Shown: positions 40,462-53,900 of the stretch, piece after piece | How positions within the stretch are numbered: the first letter of the stretch is position 1 | Layout of the letters: each line of letters opens with the position of its first letter | NCBI RefSeq assembly: GCF_047495875.1 | Contig: NC_092467.1 | Location: 29,543,066 to 29,607,065 of the forward strand | DNA: 64,000 nucleotides | Source of the DNA: Pithys albifrons albifrons | Taxonomy: Eukaryota > Chordata > Aves > Passeriformes > Thamnophilidae | Direction: 5' to 3' | Position numbers and translations under genes: made by a program | Notes under the pieces: model-generated | What the model saw: only the letters and a program-made list of their open reading frames with translations | Told to the model about the DNA's origin: nothing | Databases searched by the model: none

Positions 40462-42449
40462 CTATTAAACAAAACAGTGGAGAATATGACATCAAAATGG
40501 TTGATTAAAAAGCAGGATCAATTCTTTTTCAGCAGTGCTTTACCAGGATCTCAATTCACCTTTGGAATTCAAACAAGCAAACACATCCTGGTATCAAAAC
40601 CAATTAATATCTGAAGACTTTAAGCCTGTTCTTTTCTCAAAATCTACTCAAACTTGACTTGCTTCAGTAAATTGACTAAATGCTTCCAATGAAGGTTTTT
40701 CTTGGTGTCTTTTAGTGAGATTTAATTAAATAGAAAATGTATTACCTAGTTACTAACTCCACAGCATCCTAGGCACAGTGTTTGTAGCCATATAAATAAG
40801 CAGGGGTTGCAGATACCTGTAGCTTCATCCAGGACAACTCTGAGGCCAGGCTGATCTGCAGGGGCAGCAGTTACAGCTGAGATCTCCAATATCTCTAAGA
40901 ATCACTACCAGACCTGCTTTATCTCTGCAACACTCAGCATCAGCCAGGGAGAGATATTTCAGCTCAAGCAGTAACAGAACTACAAACCATTATTTTCCTC
41001 AGAAAATTAATGGAAATGCAATTACTCAACTGGAAATCAATGCTAAATGCAAAAGGTTACATTTCACTTAAAATCCCACTTTGGTGAGTTGTAATAATAA
41101 AAACCACTCAATTTTGTTTTAAATGTATGAGTAAAACATTCCCCAGAGTCAAGACATGAATCTGAGGCTCCTACAACCATCTCTTGTAGTGCCCGAACGT
41201 TTCCTCTTTGGCCTAAATAGTATTTTATTATCAAAGTAATAGAGCAGTATTTGTACTTAGAATAATGTCCTTGAATAGCTTATCTAAAACAATTTATTAG
41301 TTTCAATTTCTACCTTCTGATATATTGACCTGCTCTTGTATCATCCAGGGATAATGCTATTTCTGAGAGCAGGCAAAGCCTCACAGAGAATTCTTTTGAG
41401 TCCAGATTCCTGCTGGTTTTGAGAAAAGCACATTTTGAAAACCAGCATGGTATCCAGGCAATCTCTAAACAACCAGTTATTTTTAGAGTTCTAAAAAACC
41501 CAAACATTTTAACATTCAAAAGCAGAGAGGATGTCTTTGTGTGGGAGAGAAAAGGCCGAGTGTGTGCAGGGCAAGTGACAAGCGACGGGACTTCTGCAGG
41601 ACAGGGACTGAGATCTGAAAGCAGAGGCAGCCTGCAAGAGATGGATGACTCCATATAAAACAAAAGACTGGACATGTTTCATTTTCATTTCACAGTAAAT
41701 GGCTCTTAACATCCCAAGATCAAGATTGCTGGCTGGCAGGAGAGTGGAAGTGTTGCCATTGACTCCGGGCACAACGTGGCTGAGCTCAAGGTGCACTTCA
41801 GACTCTCCTGACGTGTTAAGCGTTTAAAATTAATGATGGGATCTTACTTAGATAATACAGGGATATTGATTTATTAGGGGTATTTTGAAAACCAAGCTAC
41901 ATGCTATCTGTTACAATGAAATGAAATGTTCCCATCTCTCTATTCTGCATATGACAGGGAACGTTATCTCTGGGCCCTATTAAATCAAAGTTCTCTGACG
42001 TTGCTTTATTGATTGCCAGGCAGTGTTCTGCACTGAAATTAAACTGTGATCAGATGCCTTCCTCTGGAATTAAATTTGAAGACCATTGTACTACAGAAGA
42101 GTATCACCCACAAGGTGAGACAGCAGATGGACACCCTCCAGTTTATTTGGGAATCCTCACTCGCTGTTCAAAAATCATTACATTTCAATGGCTATGATCA
42201 ATATCAATAGAAGTACAAATTAAAGTAAAGGTGACTGCAACATTATCCTTTAATGTATTTTACTGGATGGAGCATCTAGGAAGAGTTATTCATTTGTTTG
42301 AGGGATACTGAGTTGGAACACACACCTGAAAGGCAATGCTGTACACACACATCTGTACTCAAATGTAGACACAAACACTCCTTTGCACCTGCACTTTCCC
42401 AGTCCTTGATTCATCTACTGTGTCTGTTCTACATAATCCAATACTCTGT

Positions 42450-42598
42450 GACCCTGAGATCAGCTCAGTTGGTTAAAACTTGCTTGTAATAATGCCAAGG
42501 TCATGGGTTCAATCCCCTGTGTGGGCCACTGACTGAAGAGTTGGACTCGATGATCCTTGTGGGTCCTTCCAACTCAGAATAGTCTGTGATTCTGTGAT
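42450..42598 (+). mobile_element. tRNA/CR1 composite SINE (TguSINE1-like), plus orientation
   Basis: The head, from GACCCTGAGATCAGCTCAG to GTTCAATCCCC, has the A-box and B-box layout of a tRNA gene close to tRNA-Ile (AATAATGCCAAGGTCATGG). The tail GATGATCCTTGTGGGTCCTT and the end GTGATTCTGTGATTA are CR1-like, which lets the SINE use the CR1 machinery. This head-tail combination is the passerine SINE known as TguSINE1. A second copy, with the same 5' GACCCTGAGAT start, lies at 17965-18113 in the opposite direction. It is antisense to DAB1. Confidence 0.85.
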
Positions 42599-45051
42599 TA
42601 TTTATCAAGTTCCTGATTCTTTGCTCTTGCAAAGCAGGAACAGGACTCCTGTTGCAGTCAGGAGAGATTCATCACCATAAAATGCAAGATCAGAATTGCA
42701 TCCCTTCTGTAAATATTTATTTAAGGACTCAGCCTGCCCAGGACCTTGCAAAGCCTTTCACAGCAGTGAAATGTGTGCTAGAGCAAAGGAGAGCAGAAGG
42801 GACACCATCTCATCCAGCCACCCAACAGAGACAGACACTTGAGGCTGTCTGCAAACACTCTCTGCATGTTCAGATCAGATGTGTGTCTGATGCATTTGCA
42901 TAGATTAATCTGTCCCATTAAATGACACCAACCAAAAGAAATGTTGTGTTTATCCCTCACTTTGTAACTGCTCACATGGAGCCACTCCCTCCATACTTGA
43001 TATGAACAGTCCTGAAAGGAGATGAAACAAGAGCCTCACAAAATTGTTTACAGCAGAATGGTTGGTCAGTGCTCAGCAGCTCACAATCAGAAGCTGATGT
43101 CTCTCTTTCTCCCCACCTTGTTTTTAATATTTATTTCTCTTTACCATGACTTAATGCTGTCTGTAGTGGTCATAAGCACATAAATTACTTGTTTCATAAC
43201 TTGACACCCCAATCTGCCAATGCTGATGGATTCCATCACACACTGGTGGATGTTTTTACTGTATCTGTGCTGGGAGTTGCCACGAACCATTTACTTAATT
43301 CTTAAGTGGGGTATCAAATTGTTTTGGAGTGCTGCAGTACGACAGAACAAATTATAGAGAAGACTTAATTTGTAGTATGGTTCAATACAGTCAATTACAT
43401 ATTGCAGAGATTAGAAAGTAATTTAACATTTAAGTTTTCTTGTTAAAAAAACCCCACAGCCTCCAAATTATTTTAGGTCTCCTGTGACTTCAGTCACTGT
43501 TGGAAACAGAGAATTTAAATGGAAGCAAAGATAAAGTCTCTAATTGGGTAATAAGACAATCTCATGATGCGCATGCCCTTTTTAGGCTAAACATGGCATT
43601 ATTATAATATTTTATTTATACACTAGAAAGTTTTTGTTAAAATTTAAAAGCCCAAAATATCCACCACCACCACCTCCAAGGCTGCTGTCTTCCCTCTTGC
43701 CCTTAAGTTTGCTCCAGTCTCTCCCACCAGCCATTATTTTCTCTCCTTGTCTCCATTCTATCCCCTGCTTCTCCTCTTCCCCCAGGTTGCTCCCTGTACA
43801 TCACTCTGAATTGATTTAGCTGCCTCTGAGATCTGTAGCATTTCTAATTTCCCTCAGGCTGCTTGGCACCTATCATAAATTTTTTCACCCCTTATCCTCA
43901 TCTTGCCCCTTTATTTCCATGCTGTAGCCTCCAGTGCCACTAAATCAATTAAGTCAATCAATTAAGTACTTGGAGGGTCCAGCAATCATGTCAAATATGT
44001 GAGTTAGGTGGCAGGAGAAAGTCACTGCTTTACTATCGCTATTTCTCTTTTAATGAGGTTGTCTATTTAGTGGAGCCTGGGGCACAGTGTTCAGAGCCAC
44101 AACAAAAAATACCCTGCAAGCTGCAAAGCCTCCTGGAAAAGCTGCCCCACTGCAGCAGGAAGCATGTTCCACACATTATTGTACCCATAAGGACAAGTTT
44201 CACAGGGATTTAGGCTGCACAGCCTTTCACCTTGAGCATCTGAATGCTTGAACTTGGTTTCACATAGGTGGGATCACCTGGCAGCTCCACTATGGACACT
44301 GGGATGGGGGAGACAGACCTGGACCAAGAATCCTTTGTGTTTCTCTTTCTGCCTGTTCACATTTGAAGAAGCAATAGTACATTTTGCATGTCACATAAAG
44401 CTCCCCAAACACCAAAGTTATCCACCAAACTGCAAAATTCTTAATGGGGATTCATAATAAACTGAAGTTTGTGGACAATAGTCTCAGCCATGCTGCTGTC
44501 TACCTGCGAGTCCCCTGTATTCCAACTGTGACTGCTCAGCAGCCTGTAAGGAAATGAGGCCCTGCCATGTTCAGCAATACCACTGAAAAAACCACAGAAA
44601 TGGAACATAACATGTAAAATTAATGATAATGCCTTAACAACAAGCTTAGCAAGCCTGAAGTGCAATAGGGCATCGACCATTACCTACTGCAACACAGTCA
44701 GTGAAAACAATGAATTGTAAATCACGTGAGTGGCCCTGAGATTAATTTCATCTCATTGCTGCAAGAAATGCTGGCGTGGTACAGATGATTCTCCCTCACT
44801 ACACTCAGGAGGCTCAAGATGTGTTACAGCACTTGGTCAAACTTCATGGCCATTTCCTTCCAACTCCTGTTTGTTTTAACTGAGATTTGCAGGGTTTGTG
44901 GGGGCAACAATTGGCCACAAGCACTTCTCTAATTGCCTGTGTTTGTGCTGCAAAGCTTCGCTGCTGTTTCATTAAAATGCACTCAGTAGAGTGATCTGGA
45001 GTGGCTCATCTCCATCATCAACACCCCACAGTCCATACAGATGTCCACGGC

Positions 45052-45112
45052 AGCAGGGGTGGAATGAGATGATCTTTAATGTCCCTTCCAACCCAAACCA
45101 TTCTATGACATG
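45052..45112 (+). mobile_element. CR1 LINE 3' tip (plus orientation)
   Basis: The piece GGGGTGGAATGAGATGATC, then CCCTTCCAACCCAAACC and ATTCTATGA, is the terminal part of a CR1 element. Only the 3' tip is clear; the preceding 50-60 bases may belong to the same copy but are too diverged to call. It is a severely truncated, old insertion. Confidence 0.75.
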
Positions 45113-48100
45113 AAACACTTAAATTCTCTACAGCGGCAGATTTAAATCCCAGACCTGTCTTGTTTTACCACTTCTGAAATTTGTAAGAGATGAAGAGCAG
45201 CCCCCTGTATGTAGACAACTAAAAAAACTCCCACCCAAACCCCCCAAACCCTCTTGGTGACACAGACTTCTCCCTGCTACACGTTAATGGTACGTGGATA
45301 CCTGTTAAGCAGTTGTGAACCCTTCCACTTGCCCCTAGAGATTAAGTGTATTTCAATGTGACTGTGCACAGACAATGTGGGAGAAAAGTCAACGATCTCA
45401 AATGGAAAATGAGTCAGTAAAGCATATTTACACCAACAAACTTTTCCATGTTATTTTCTGGAACTTAATATTTGGGTGGCAGATGGGGTGGCAAGGCATC
45501 AGCCCCCTGAGACCCACAGGGGATGAGCAGATGGGGAAATGCTCCAAGCCTCCCAAAACCACTGCAAAAATGTTCAGTTTATGGTGAAATAGCATAGAGG
45601 AGACAGCTCAGTGTGCTTCAGAGCTACAGCTGCCAACAGCTCCAAACTGCCCACAAATTACTACTGGATGCAGCACAGGCTGACTGAGTAACACCATTAT
45701 TTCCAATCTGGTCATCCTTTCACTACTTCAGTTGCCTGTCCATGGAGAGAGGACAGCAGAATAAACAATATATAACAGATTACAAGAATTAACCTTAGAT
45801 GTGGCAGTGGTTGATGTGAGGAAACACCTGACAAAGAAAACAAATCTGTTGTACGAACATCTACCACAACACATGGAAGATTTTGTCTGTTTTGATCTAG
45901 AAAAGGAGAGCAGAGTAGTTTAAGCTTGACAAATTATCAAAATACTGAATTCCTCCTAGAACAGCAAGTAGTCTTGGAATAAAAGCATCATCCCAATTCA
46001 GCTTTCAAAAAGAAATGCCACAAATGAATACCTGAAAAGCAAAACCCACTGAAAAGCTCTTGCAGTTATGAAGATTGAGGTACTTGGGAGGCATCTCCTG
46101 GCATTGGCCAAGACAATCAACTGGTCATAAGGGAATATAAACTGAACATAACATGGAGTGGAAACTGAACCTTTGTGCTGAAGGAGACTGAACACATGCT
46201 ATGTACTGCTCAGCCAAAATGAGCAGTGCAGTCCCAAATCCGTTTGAGGGAAAGCCACTCCTGAAATGCAGGTTAAGCAACAGGTTATGGACTTTCCATC
46301 TGCAAACCCCCCCACCCCAAGAACAGGAGTAGCAAAGGAAAATGTAACCTCTGGAGTGTTCTCCAAGCCTGAAGGAACTTCTCAGACAGCAGTCTTTAAG
46401 CCTGTCCTCACAATGAGAAGAAAATAAATCTGTCTAATCCCTGTGCTTCTTCCACACACCCTGATTTCGCAGACAATAACCTAAAGAAAGACTTTTCCAA
46501 GTGCCAGCTACTAAGAGGTGCTTCAGTGCACAAGCTTTGCAATAAAAACACTTGGCACAAAAAGCTCCCTTCAAGATTATATGCAGATCAAAGCTTGGTC
46601 TGTGTATCACAAAAGGGCACATGAAATATGGTGCTGATAAAAGAGAAGAATCAAAACAGATTTAGCCCCAGTTCTCGCAGACTCAGTCCCTCCAGGGGGC
46701 AGCCGTCTGGCTGTGACACAGCACAGCACTCAGAGATGTGTAAATTTAATTTCCTTTTAATAACAATAACAATAATAAGCTCTTAAGAGCCCTTCTATTC
46801 CTGCAGCCAAGGAGACTGAAGCAAAAATGATTATGTGACTTCTCAAACTTAGATAGGAATGTGCAGCTGAGTCAGGAGGGACAAGAGTCAGTGAGGAGGA
46901 TGACACGTGCAAGGATAAGAACGTCTTCAAGTGAAGGGCTACACTCAGCTCAGCCTGTACACTCCATCCTAAATAAAGGCAAGCACTTCACAGAAGTACC
47001 CCAGGTAGGAGCCTGTTTGGTTACACTCAGGGAAAGAGCTTAAAAGGTACTTCAGCCTCAGCAAAAATCCAAACTGATCCTTACCATTTCATTTGCTTGA
47101 TGAAAAAAGTATCCTGCTACTGCCTTACGTTCCCTGGGGAGCAAGAGGTGCACATTCTTAAGGAGCAAAGGCAAGTGTCCTTGTTGGTGCCTCCTGGGAC
47201 AGACACAGAGGGATGCCCTGGGCTGGCCTGGCACTGTCCTCACCCAGAGCACACCCAGAGTCAATTAAGGCAGCAGGACACAGCCCTGCCACCACAGCAG
47301 TCTAATTGTGATGAATGAGTCCATGATACTGAGCTGGCTGGACGCTCCAAGAACCTCATTTGGGAAAGAGGACACCACTGAGGTAATAAACTTCTGTCCA
47401 GCTCTCATAATTTGTAATAATGTCTGACAAAGACCAGATATGAATTTAGTTATTGTTCATTGTCTTCGGAAGCAAATGCTAAGTTGCTCATGCAGAAGAT
47501 CCATTTATTAGATATATGAATTTGGAAAGGAACAAAACAGAACTGGAATGGCCAATTTCATATCTCCACTTCAAAGGCTTCTCAATTTTTTATTGTACCA
47601 GGGGTGAAAGCAGATAGTTAAATCCAAACCCCTTGACCAATTACTATTAAGACCAAGTTATATTTTAAATTTGTACTTGCAAATATTGCTCCAGGACAAA
47701 GAAAATCCTAAAGGGCAAGGAAACATTTTCACAGAGCTTTGGAAAGACAGATGTGCTACACTAAAGCCACGATGCTGGGCCTCCCATGAGTCTTGCACTA
47801 TTTTCTTATTGCTTCTGCATCAGACACAGTCATTGTTTTATCAGGATGGTAAAAGCAAAGGATCTGCACAACCATACCAAGAAGCAGCAAACCTGACCCT
47901 TGATACCAAAGTGGGTGGCCCCACTAGGCCATAAACAGCTCAGCAATGAAATATGCCCCAAACTGCACCTGAATGGACCATCTATAGGTTGCAATACATT
48001 TCTTTACGTTGCCATTTCAGTGTGTTGCACCAGTAACAATGCCTGCCTATAAGGCATCAGTGTCCTCTTTGGGATGGCAGCTGCACAAGGTACCCACTGC

Positions 48101-48870
48101 TGGGCTCCCAGGGCTGTGCCACATCTCTCTGAGTGTATTCCCCCTTAGCACCCACCTCACCCCCTTCTACCAAAACAGCCATAAATATGCCAATATTGCC
48201 CTCTACTCTCCAGCCAAAGCTTATACACAGCTAAAGTGCAGCTCCTTTGTCCATGCCTTGTGTTTCTTCCTGATAGACTCTGAAGTCTGTAAGACTCTTA
48301 GTGATTCAATCTTGAATTTGAGGGAGCACAATATTCAGTAATGAGACAGTTTGCTACAACATCACTGAATCTCTTCATATTTTTATTGTGTTCATCTTTA
48401 TAGCCTGTGAATGTGTTCTGAGCAGCCTTTACTTTTTACAAGGTTCTTTTGTTCCCTTACACCAACATTCCTCATCTCCTGAAATGCTTTTCATTTACAT
48501 GAACAGCACAAGAAATTCCTTCCTACAACTCCTAGGAGATGTGGAGGTAATTTTTTTTTTGCTTTAACTGTCTCAGATCTTAACTGCTTCAGATTCAGCA
48601 AGCATTTCCAGCCACCCTCTTCTTGTAGCCTGTGATTTGAAAAACTCATCAGTGAAAGGCAGCCACTGATTGTCTTGATTTGTCATGCAAACCCCATGAA
48701 GCAGAGCTTGCAAAGATCACTAATACCCTTCTCATCCTGGCAATGCTAAAATTTAACTTGCACTGGATAGTCATCAAGCAGCAACTTTCTTCAGCCATAA
48801 ATCCACTTGCACAATGTTACAAACTTTACTGGAAAAGGGGGAAAAGGACAAGAGGGATTTGCTTTATATT

Positions 48871-48887
48871 TATCTATCTATCTATCT
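48871..48887. repeat. TATC microsatellite
   Basis: Four TATC units in a row within the 20-kb intron. It is short and probably only mildly variable. Confidence 0.8.
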
Positions 48888-50389
48888 CCCAGATACCCTC
48901 AGTAATTTAGTAAGACTTTAAAGGGGGCTGAGAGAGAGCACATGTACAGAGAAGAATAAGAGGGAAAAGGGATTCTGTGAATTCACAAACTGCATAACCA
49001 GTATGTTTGTTGAGTTCATGAGCCAACTGAAAATGATGCAAAACAGTTGAGAATTCCACATGACACAAATTTTATACCTTTCAAATATAAAAGTGATTTC
49101 ATAATCAGAAATAAACCAAGGCATAGATGCAAGAAATCCTGTGTTCCACAGTGACAGTTTCAGTGGCACAGCAAGGAACTGGACAAATCCCACTCAGCCC
49201 AACCCTTCATCTCTAATGGCTTAATTATCTCGTGGCCAATGCATAAATTTACAGCACCAGCTAAAGGTGATATCCTGAAATGTCTCCTACCACAGACATT
49301 GGTTTGGTTATGAGAAACTTGAGTTTACCTGCCATACCACAAACAGCTTTTCAGGCCAGGGTCACCCTTCTTTACTACTACTCTTGCTGAAACTCATCTT
49401 CATGAGAAATCTTTCTGCTTCCCAGCAGAAACGTCTGAACTCCTGGATATTTTTCCCAATGCAGAACTGGCACAAGAGGCTATGGAAGGTGTTTGGAAAA
49501 GCCTAAGAAACAAGCTGTAAGATCTGTAAGATCCCATATTATTCCATGACTGGAGGTGTACAGTTGCAGAGCATTCTTACAATGCTCCTGCTGAAGGAGC
49601 TGAAGGCTGTTGATGGATTTGAGGTACCTGCTCGTTGGCAAAAGATGACTCTGGAGTGCTGAGTTTTACAATTCAGAAACAGCATCATGAACTGCCTATC
49701 CTGGTCATAAAGACCATGCCACTTTGCTTTCAGGCTTCTTTCAGAAAAAAAGAGTGGAAACCCTTTCCTTTGAGTTACAATGGCACGTATAAACAAGCTT
49801 CAGACAATCCCATAAATGGGATCACTCATCAATAAATCCTTCATTTGTTCAGGTCCCATAACAGACACTTCACCTCAGACATAAACCATCCGTAGCAACA
49901 TGACAAGTGTGTGCAGTACTTGAGCCCTAAGATATGAATAAAATAAAACATAAAAGGCAAACCTCAAAGAGACTTTAAAAAAGAACAAAGAACTTGCAGG
50001 TAATTTTTTGCTTAATTTTCTTTTTTTCCCTCCCCCTGCATTATCCCAAGGCAGCAATTGCTGGAGCTGCACTTAGGAGGTTCTTGCTACAACAGTTCTA
50101 CATTTCAACTCAGGCAATGGAGAGTATTTGTAAGCTCTGCCCTGGCACCTTCCAAGAGAGGTCCCTACAGCTCCCATTTGCACATTTTAATGCCCAGAGT
50201 TGTTTCTTCCCTGCTCATTTTCATGTAAAGCAGGATGAACATTTAGTTTTAGTCTTCTGCTGCTAATTGAAACCTCTCAAAGCAAACTTTGATTAACACT
50301 CTGCAGCAGACCTGGCCCAGCTGAGAACATGCTCAGCTGTTTGCTGTTCTCTGTCCTTGCCTTTTTTCTGTCCTGCCCACGGGTGTCAC

Positions 50390-50981
50390 TGTGATAAACA
50401 TAGGACTTAATTTGTGTCAAGAACATAAGAATTCTGTGTAGCTTGATGCAGTAAAGATTTAGCAACAAAATGTCTATGAGTTTATCAAATAATGTATAAA
50501 TGTAGAAAAAGAAAAGAACTAAAGGTTATAACTAAGCAGCCTTTTGAAGTAAAATAAATACAGTGCAGACCAAAGATAATCCAAGAATACCTAAATACAA
50601 CAGAGAAGTAAACCCAATCAAGATAAGGAAGAAACACCTCAAAACAACAGATAAGGCTTAACTAACAAGATTGTCTCTAGTTAAATTTTAAGTTAAGAAT
50701 CACACCAAAGAAGAACCCAGCCCCCACAACCATGGAGAAGCAACAGGAAGAATCAGATGAAAGGATCTCAAAATGAAGAAAGAAGAAAATAATTTCTTGG
50801 AAATGGTTAAAAATAAACCTGCTTTGACTGTATAAAAAAGGACCTGAGAACTCAAAGGTGTGTCACTGATGGAGCAGAGACTCCCAGTGCACCCTGTGCT
50901 GTTTACTCTATAGCTTTCATTACTTAAAATTAAACCACCCTTTATACAAATGATTGGCTATTTGGTTGGTCGTTTATAACA
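50390..50981 (+). mobile_element. Probable solo LTR of an avian endogenous retrovirus (ERVL-like)
   Basis: The segment starts TGTGATAAAC and ends GTTTATAACA; these termini are inverted repeats matching at 9 of 10 positions and give the TG...CA boundary expected of an LTR. Inside, in the right order, are a TATA box (TATAAAAAAGG from 50831) and an ATTAAA polyadenylation signal (50929-50934), matching a U3-R-U5 layout. The length, about 592 bp, is normal for an LTR. No gag, pol or env remains next to it, so it would be a solo LTR left by recombination. No clear target-site duplication is visible, and I could not match it to a named family by eye. It lies antisense to DAB1. Confidence 0.6.
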
Positions 50982-53900
50982 ACACCGGCTCTGCCTTGCA
51001 GGAAACCCCTCTGGCAGTGCCACCCTCACCTTCGACTCAGATGCAGCAAAGCCTTTCACAGCCTTGATGAATGGATGCTGGCTTGTTTTTTCTTACTTAC
51101 TCCTTTCATTCTCCCCCTCCTTTACAACTTCCCTGCACAGCATGTCTTCTCTTCTCCTCATCAAACCTGAGCTTACTCATTACTTCACCCTGAGCACTGC
51201 TCAGCACTGAGCCTTATGCATGTACAGGTTACACTCACACTTTAAAGTATTCCAAATTCCTGTATCATACCCAGGAAAGCATTTGGCTAATTAAAGATTG
51301 CAGCAGGCTGAACATAGAACCCTTTACAAACCACCTCGGCCTTTTCAAAAGCAAGGACATAATCAAAAAATTGGATTCAAATCCATGTTTTGACTATCTA
51401 AAAAAGAAAAAAAAAACTACTTTGAGCTATGCAGAGCCAGGGCTGGGAGCCACATGCAATATTTTCAGATACCTAGATTCTGATTTGCTTTAAATGTCAA
51501 GGCACTCACATTAATTAGTGTTCTGCCTCACCTTTGAAGGCAGCAGGAATGTCACTGAGGAGCACAATGACACAGAACCAGGACGGGACCCACAAAGGAT
51601 GAACAGCAGGGATGGGCACAATGCTCCAGTTTAGGGACACATTGGCACTGCTGGAATTCCATGAGGTGCTGCTCCAGCCCCTGGGCTCGCTGGCACACGG
51701 CTGCCCACACGCTGAGCACACAGGGCATCCAGCAGAAAGGGCAGGAGTGCAGTGATGTCATTTAGGAAGGCAACTTTTATGCACAGTTATTTTTATATTA
51801 AGCAAAGCTCTACTGGTGTCTGAAATCTGTTACTTAGCCAAGGGAAAGATGGGGATAAAAGCAGGTGTTTGTGTTTCTAAGTGCAGCGGTCTCTCCTTCT
51901 GCTCTTCTACAGGGCCACTTATTACACAAACTATGAGGGGAAGAAAAAGGTGTTTATTCAGCCCATCAGACTGAGCAAAGCTCTTGCTGACCTCCCTGTA
52001 CACACAAATGTGCTCCTGAAGGCAGAACATCATCCACCGGTTTTATTTCCCATAGCTACCTATTCCTATCATCCTGCAAATTCCAGGTAAATTTAAAAGT
52101 AATCCTTCCTGTAGTTTCCCTGTCATGTTGCCCTGATGGTGAAGGACATCTGTCCCTCTTGCATCTGAGCTCAGCAGCAGGAGAGGTTAAACAGCCCCCA
52201 GGGCAGCAGAAAATTCAGAAACATCACTGCTACTATTGCTCTACCAGGGCAAACCCAAAATTGCAGAGCAGCCTCTCAGAGAAAATGCAGGGAGGGAATG
52301 GGAAGGGAAATCATCAGCACACCTGGGGGGCAATGTTTCCCAGCCATCTCCACCAAGGAACAGAGAATTTCACAGGGGGATGGAACTGTCTCTCCTGGCA
52401 CCTGCTGAAGGTCCCCCACTGCTCTCCAGGGAGGCTTCAGAGCAACTCAGCTGCCTGGGCTATTATTATGTCAGCACTTCTCTTGCTAAATCCTTTCCCA
52501 AGCAGTCTGAAATCCAGCCTTTGTAATTCCAGGTGTGCTGAAAATGGGCCTGAAATTTTCCTCTACTTTGTGATGCATTAACCTGTCTGAAAAATGCCAA
52601 TACTTGCACATAACTGTAGTTTGGGTGCTCTTCTGTAAGACAAAATTGCAGCTGGAAAAAGGAATACGGCTCTGCTGGACACAGCAGGACCACAATGTGG
52701 CTTTCACATCCTAATTTATTTATCTGGATCATAAAAGGGCAGTGATTGTAGGCAAAAAAACCTCCCAGCATAACTCTGCACTTTGAGTTTCCTGCCCTGG
52801 GACAATAGGAGGGATGCTCTGCAGCTCCACCATGTAACAGAATCCAGAGCAACAAGCATGTTGACTTTCAACCTCTTAGCAAAATTCACCCTAAATTCTA
52901 CCTAAGCATATCAAACATTTAAAACAGACAGAACCAGAAGTGTTGGCATAGTAATTTTTACTACAACAGCTCTGTAGACAGACACCCATCCCCATAAGCA
53001 ATGGAAAGCAAATGGCAATTTGGAATATGTCAATATACCTAATATGTATTATTGACAACTATTAGATATCACTGTTATAACCATATATTTAATAGTGAGA
53101 TTGTCCATACAATAATGCAGAGTGCATGTAAGCAGCAATTCCCTTTCTTAAATCCATCCTGGAGTGCTTGGATTAAACAACAGGAGGTTGGATACAGCCA
53201 AATGAGACCACCACTAAACTCATAAAATCTCATTTACTGCCTTTTTGAAAGCAATCAACTATTTACTCTTCACACTGAAAAAAAAAATACAACTACAACA
53301 AAATCACAGACATTATTTCAATTTGGCTAAAATGCCTGGAATAGCTTTATTTTATCTTCATGTCAATTAGGGTCAGAAAGCTCACAAGGCATTTTCTGCA
53401 GATTCTGACCACAAGAAGGCTGAGCTCAGCTCTACATCACAGCTTTTCCAGATGAGAGGAATAAGAGGAATTCAGCCTTGCTCTGTGTCAGGAGGGAAGA
53501 CAGAAGGTACCAACCAAAGCTCTAGACCCCCAAGACTTCTCCATGTGCAATATCACAACCCAAATTTTGTCTTTTGGGTTCTTTTTTCCCCCAAACAAAA
53601 CTGCCATAATATATAAGGATTTTCCAATCCTCATACAGCAAACTGGGCATCTGAAGAATGTAACTCAGTGGCTGTTAAAAATCCCTGTGGGGAACTCAGA
53701 ACCACCCAAACTGTCCAGGGCCCAGTTTGGAGGGCCAATAATAAATGAATTACAACAGTCAATAAGGGATGTAATTAAGTCAGCAGGTTCTTCTGACATT
53801 CACATTTTGCTGTCAAATGTTATTCCTGAAATGTGTTATTGTTTCCCTTCTGAAGCATCAGAAGACCATAAATACCTTGTAAGAGTAAAATGCAGAGTTT

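Noticed and set aside
42450..42530. Possible functional tRNA-Ile gene
   Set aside because: The tRNA-like part is fused to a CR1-like tail and has base changes that break the cloverleaf; it is a SINE head.
52159..52581. 140-codon open frame on the plus strand
   Set aside because: It overlaps other open frames on both strands, has low-complexity Ser/Pro composition and no family resemblance.
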